Origin: Mycobacterium paragordonae
GTDB lineage: Bacteria > Actinomycetota > Actinomycetes > Mycobacteriales > Mycobacteriaceae
Assembly: GCF_003614435.1 (NCBI RefSeq)
Contig: NZ_CP025546.1
Coordinates: forward strand, 5,332,001-5,396,000
DNA: 64,000 nucleotides
Direction: 5' to 3'
Positions 63,380-64,000 of this stretch are shown here, piece by piece; positions within the stretch are counted from its first letter, which is position 1, and each line of letters begins with the position of its first letter. Under the pieces are notes generated by a model. That model was not told the origin of the DNA. It did not search any database and was given only the letters and a program-made list of their open reading frames with translations. Made by a program: the position numbers and the translations under genes.

Positions 63380-64000
63380 CCGGCGTCCAGACGTGCGTCC
63401 GCTCGGACCGGCCGCGCAGCACCGTGGAATAGCACTCGTTCCAGCGGGTGCGCTCGGCCCGCTCCGCGCGGTCAATCGCGGCGCCTGACCCCAGGATTCG
63501 GCGGTCGGAGGTCTTGGCGAGGTCGGCCAGTCGCGCGGCCTCGTTGACCGCGTCACCGATCACCGTGTATTCGTAGCGGTTTTCGGCGCCGATGTTGCCG
63601 GCGAAGACTCGTCCGGCCGAGACGCCGATGCCGAAGTCCACCATCGGGAGCAGACGCAGTTTGTCGCCCAGAGCCCGCGCGGTGCCCAGGGCCGCCGCGG
63701 CCGGTTCACTCGTGCGCAGTGGCGCGCCGAAGATGACGAGTGCGGCATCGCCCTCGAATTTGTTGATGAGCCCCTGAAATTCTTCGACCGTACCTACGAC
63801 GATTCGGAAGAAATCGTTGAGCACCTCGGCAACCTGTTGCGGCGGAAGGCTTTCGGTGAGCTTCGTAGAACCGACCAGGTCGATGTAAAGGATGGCCGCG
63901 TCGACCACATCGCCGGAGAGGGTGGCGCCCTCCTGCAGGGCGCGGCGCGCGACGTCGGGGCCGACGTGGCGGCCGAACAGGTCGCGGAGCCGGTCACGTT
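63348..64000 (-). CDS. HAMP-type class III adenylate cyclase (5' end outside window)
   Basis: The visible part starts inside the region after the HAMP domain (DLFGRHVGPDVARRALQEG, the conserved segment of Rv1318c/Rv3645-type cyclases) and covers the cyclase domain to the stop. Metal Asp in YIDLVGST, second in FEGDAAL, and NEAARL with the catalytic Asn/Arg are intact, so it should be active. The membrane and HAMP parts lie beyond 64000. The frame is open to the window edge. Its 3' end overlaps the Rv1097c-like gene by 32 bases, convergently. Confidence 0.9.
   Translation of the reverse strand, partial: RDRLRDLFGRHVGPDVARRALQEGATLSGDVVDAAILYIDLVGSTKLTESLPPQQVAEVLNDFFRIVVGTVEEFQGLINKFEGDAALVIFGAPLRTSEPAAAALGTARALGDKLRLLPMVDFGIGVSAGRVFAGNIGAENRYEYTVIGDAVNEAARLADLAKTSDRRILGSGAAIDRAERAERTRWNECYSTVLRGRSERTHVWTPAISSKPSAKQ

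Noticed and set aside
1-64000. CRISPR arrays, tRNA or rRNA genes, insertion-sequence transposases
   Set aside because: I looked for spacer-repeat arrays, transposase motifs and tRNA-like sequences by eye and found none.

Overview
The window is high-GC actinobacterial DNA from a Mycobacterium. It carries two PE_PGRS genes, a PPE remnant, an MmpL transporter, DUF732 and DUF4245 proteins, a lipid-droplet-associated protein and many TetR regulators. Long runs of genes follow the order I recall for M. tuberculosis Rv1127c to Rv1097c. PE_PGRS genes point to a slow-growing lineage. The many insertions relative to that order mean it is not M. tuberculosis itself. I do not name a species.

Layout. 1-462: a tandem repeat with a 14-base C run. 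463-9470: a LuxR-type ATPase regulator and two tandem PE_PGRS paralogues. 9481-14496: DoxX, short PPDK-like enzyme, its coupled partner, a WS/DGAT-like protein and an epoxide hydrolase-like protein (Rv1127c-Rv1124 order). 14677-19316: inserted genes (truncated PPE, TetR, VOC, then an SDR, NTF2-like, DapB-like and TetR operon that runs into the bpoB-like hydrolase). 19317-22240: bpoB-like, gnd, class III cyclase. 22189-29470: accessory genes (small membrane protein, YiiX-like, OsmC, NlpC/P60-like, hydrolase, VOC, AraC, two heptad-repeat coiled-coil proteins around a DUF732 gene, VOC). 29642-37961: core block ychF, Rv1111c-like, ispH, Rv1109c-like, xseA, xseB, 3beta-HSD-like, carboxylesterase. 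38026-41132: an inserted TetR-controlled Rieske oxygenase operon with a striking nested operator. 41195-42358: AI-2E/PerM permease. 42475-59045: a large inserted biosynthetic locus. 59031-64000: DUF4245, glpX, fum, Pro/Gly-rich membrane protein and the C-terminal part of a HAMP-type cyclase.

The most interesting region is 42.5-59.0 kb, lying between the homologues of Rv1101c and Rv1100, which I recall as neighbours in M. tuberculosis. Eight co-directional, mostly overlapping genes encode a PEP-synthase-like phosphotransferase, a fusion of a fatty acyl-AMP ligase with a nucleotidyltransferase, an ACP, an extended SDR/reductase, an NDK-fold protein, an AfsA (A-factor/butyrolactone) double-hotdog protein, a UbiA prenyltransferase and a glycosyltransferase. 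A P450 converges on them and an MmpL exporter diverges from them. The set reads as a pathway that activates an acyl chain onto an ACP, possibly forms a butyrolactone-like or phosphorylated intermediate, prenylates, glycosylates and oxidises it, and exports the lipid. I do not recognise it as a described system.

Other recurring structures are a dispersed inverted-repeat element (two copies), several apparently leaderless start sites, and repeated use of start/stop overlaps within operons.
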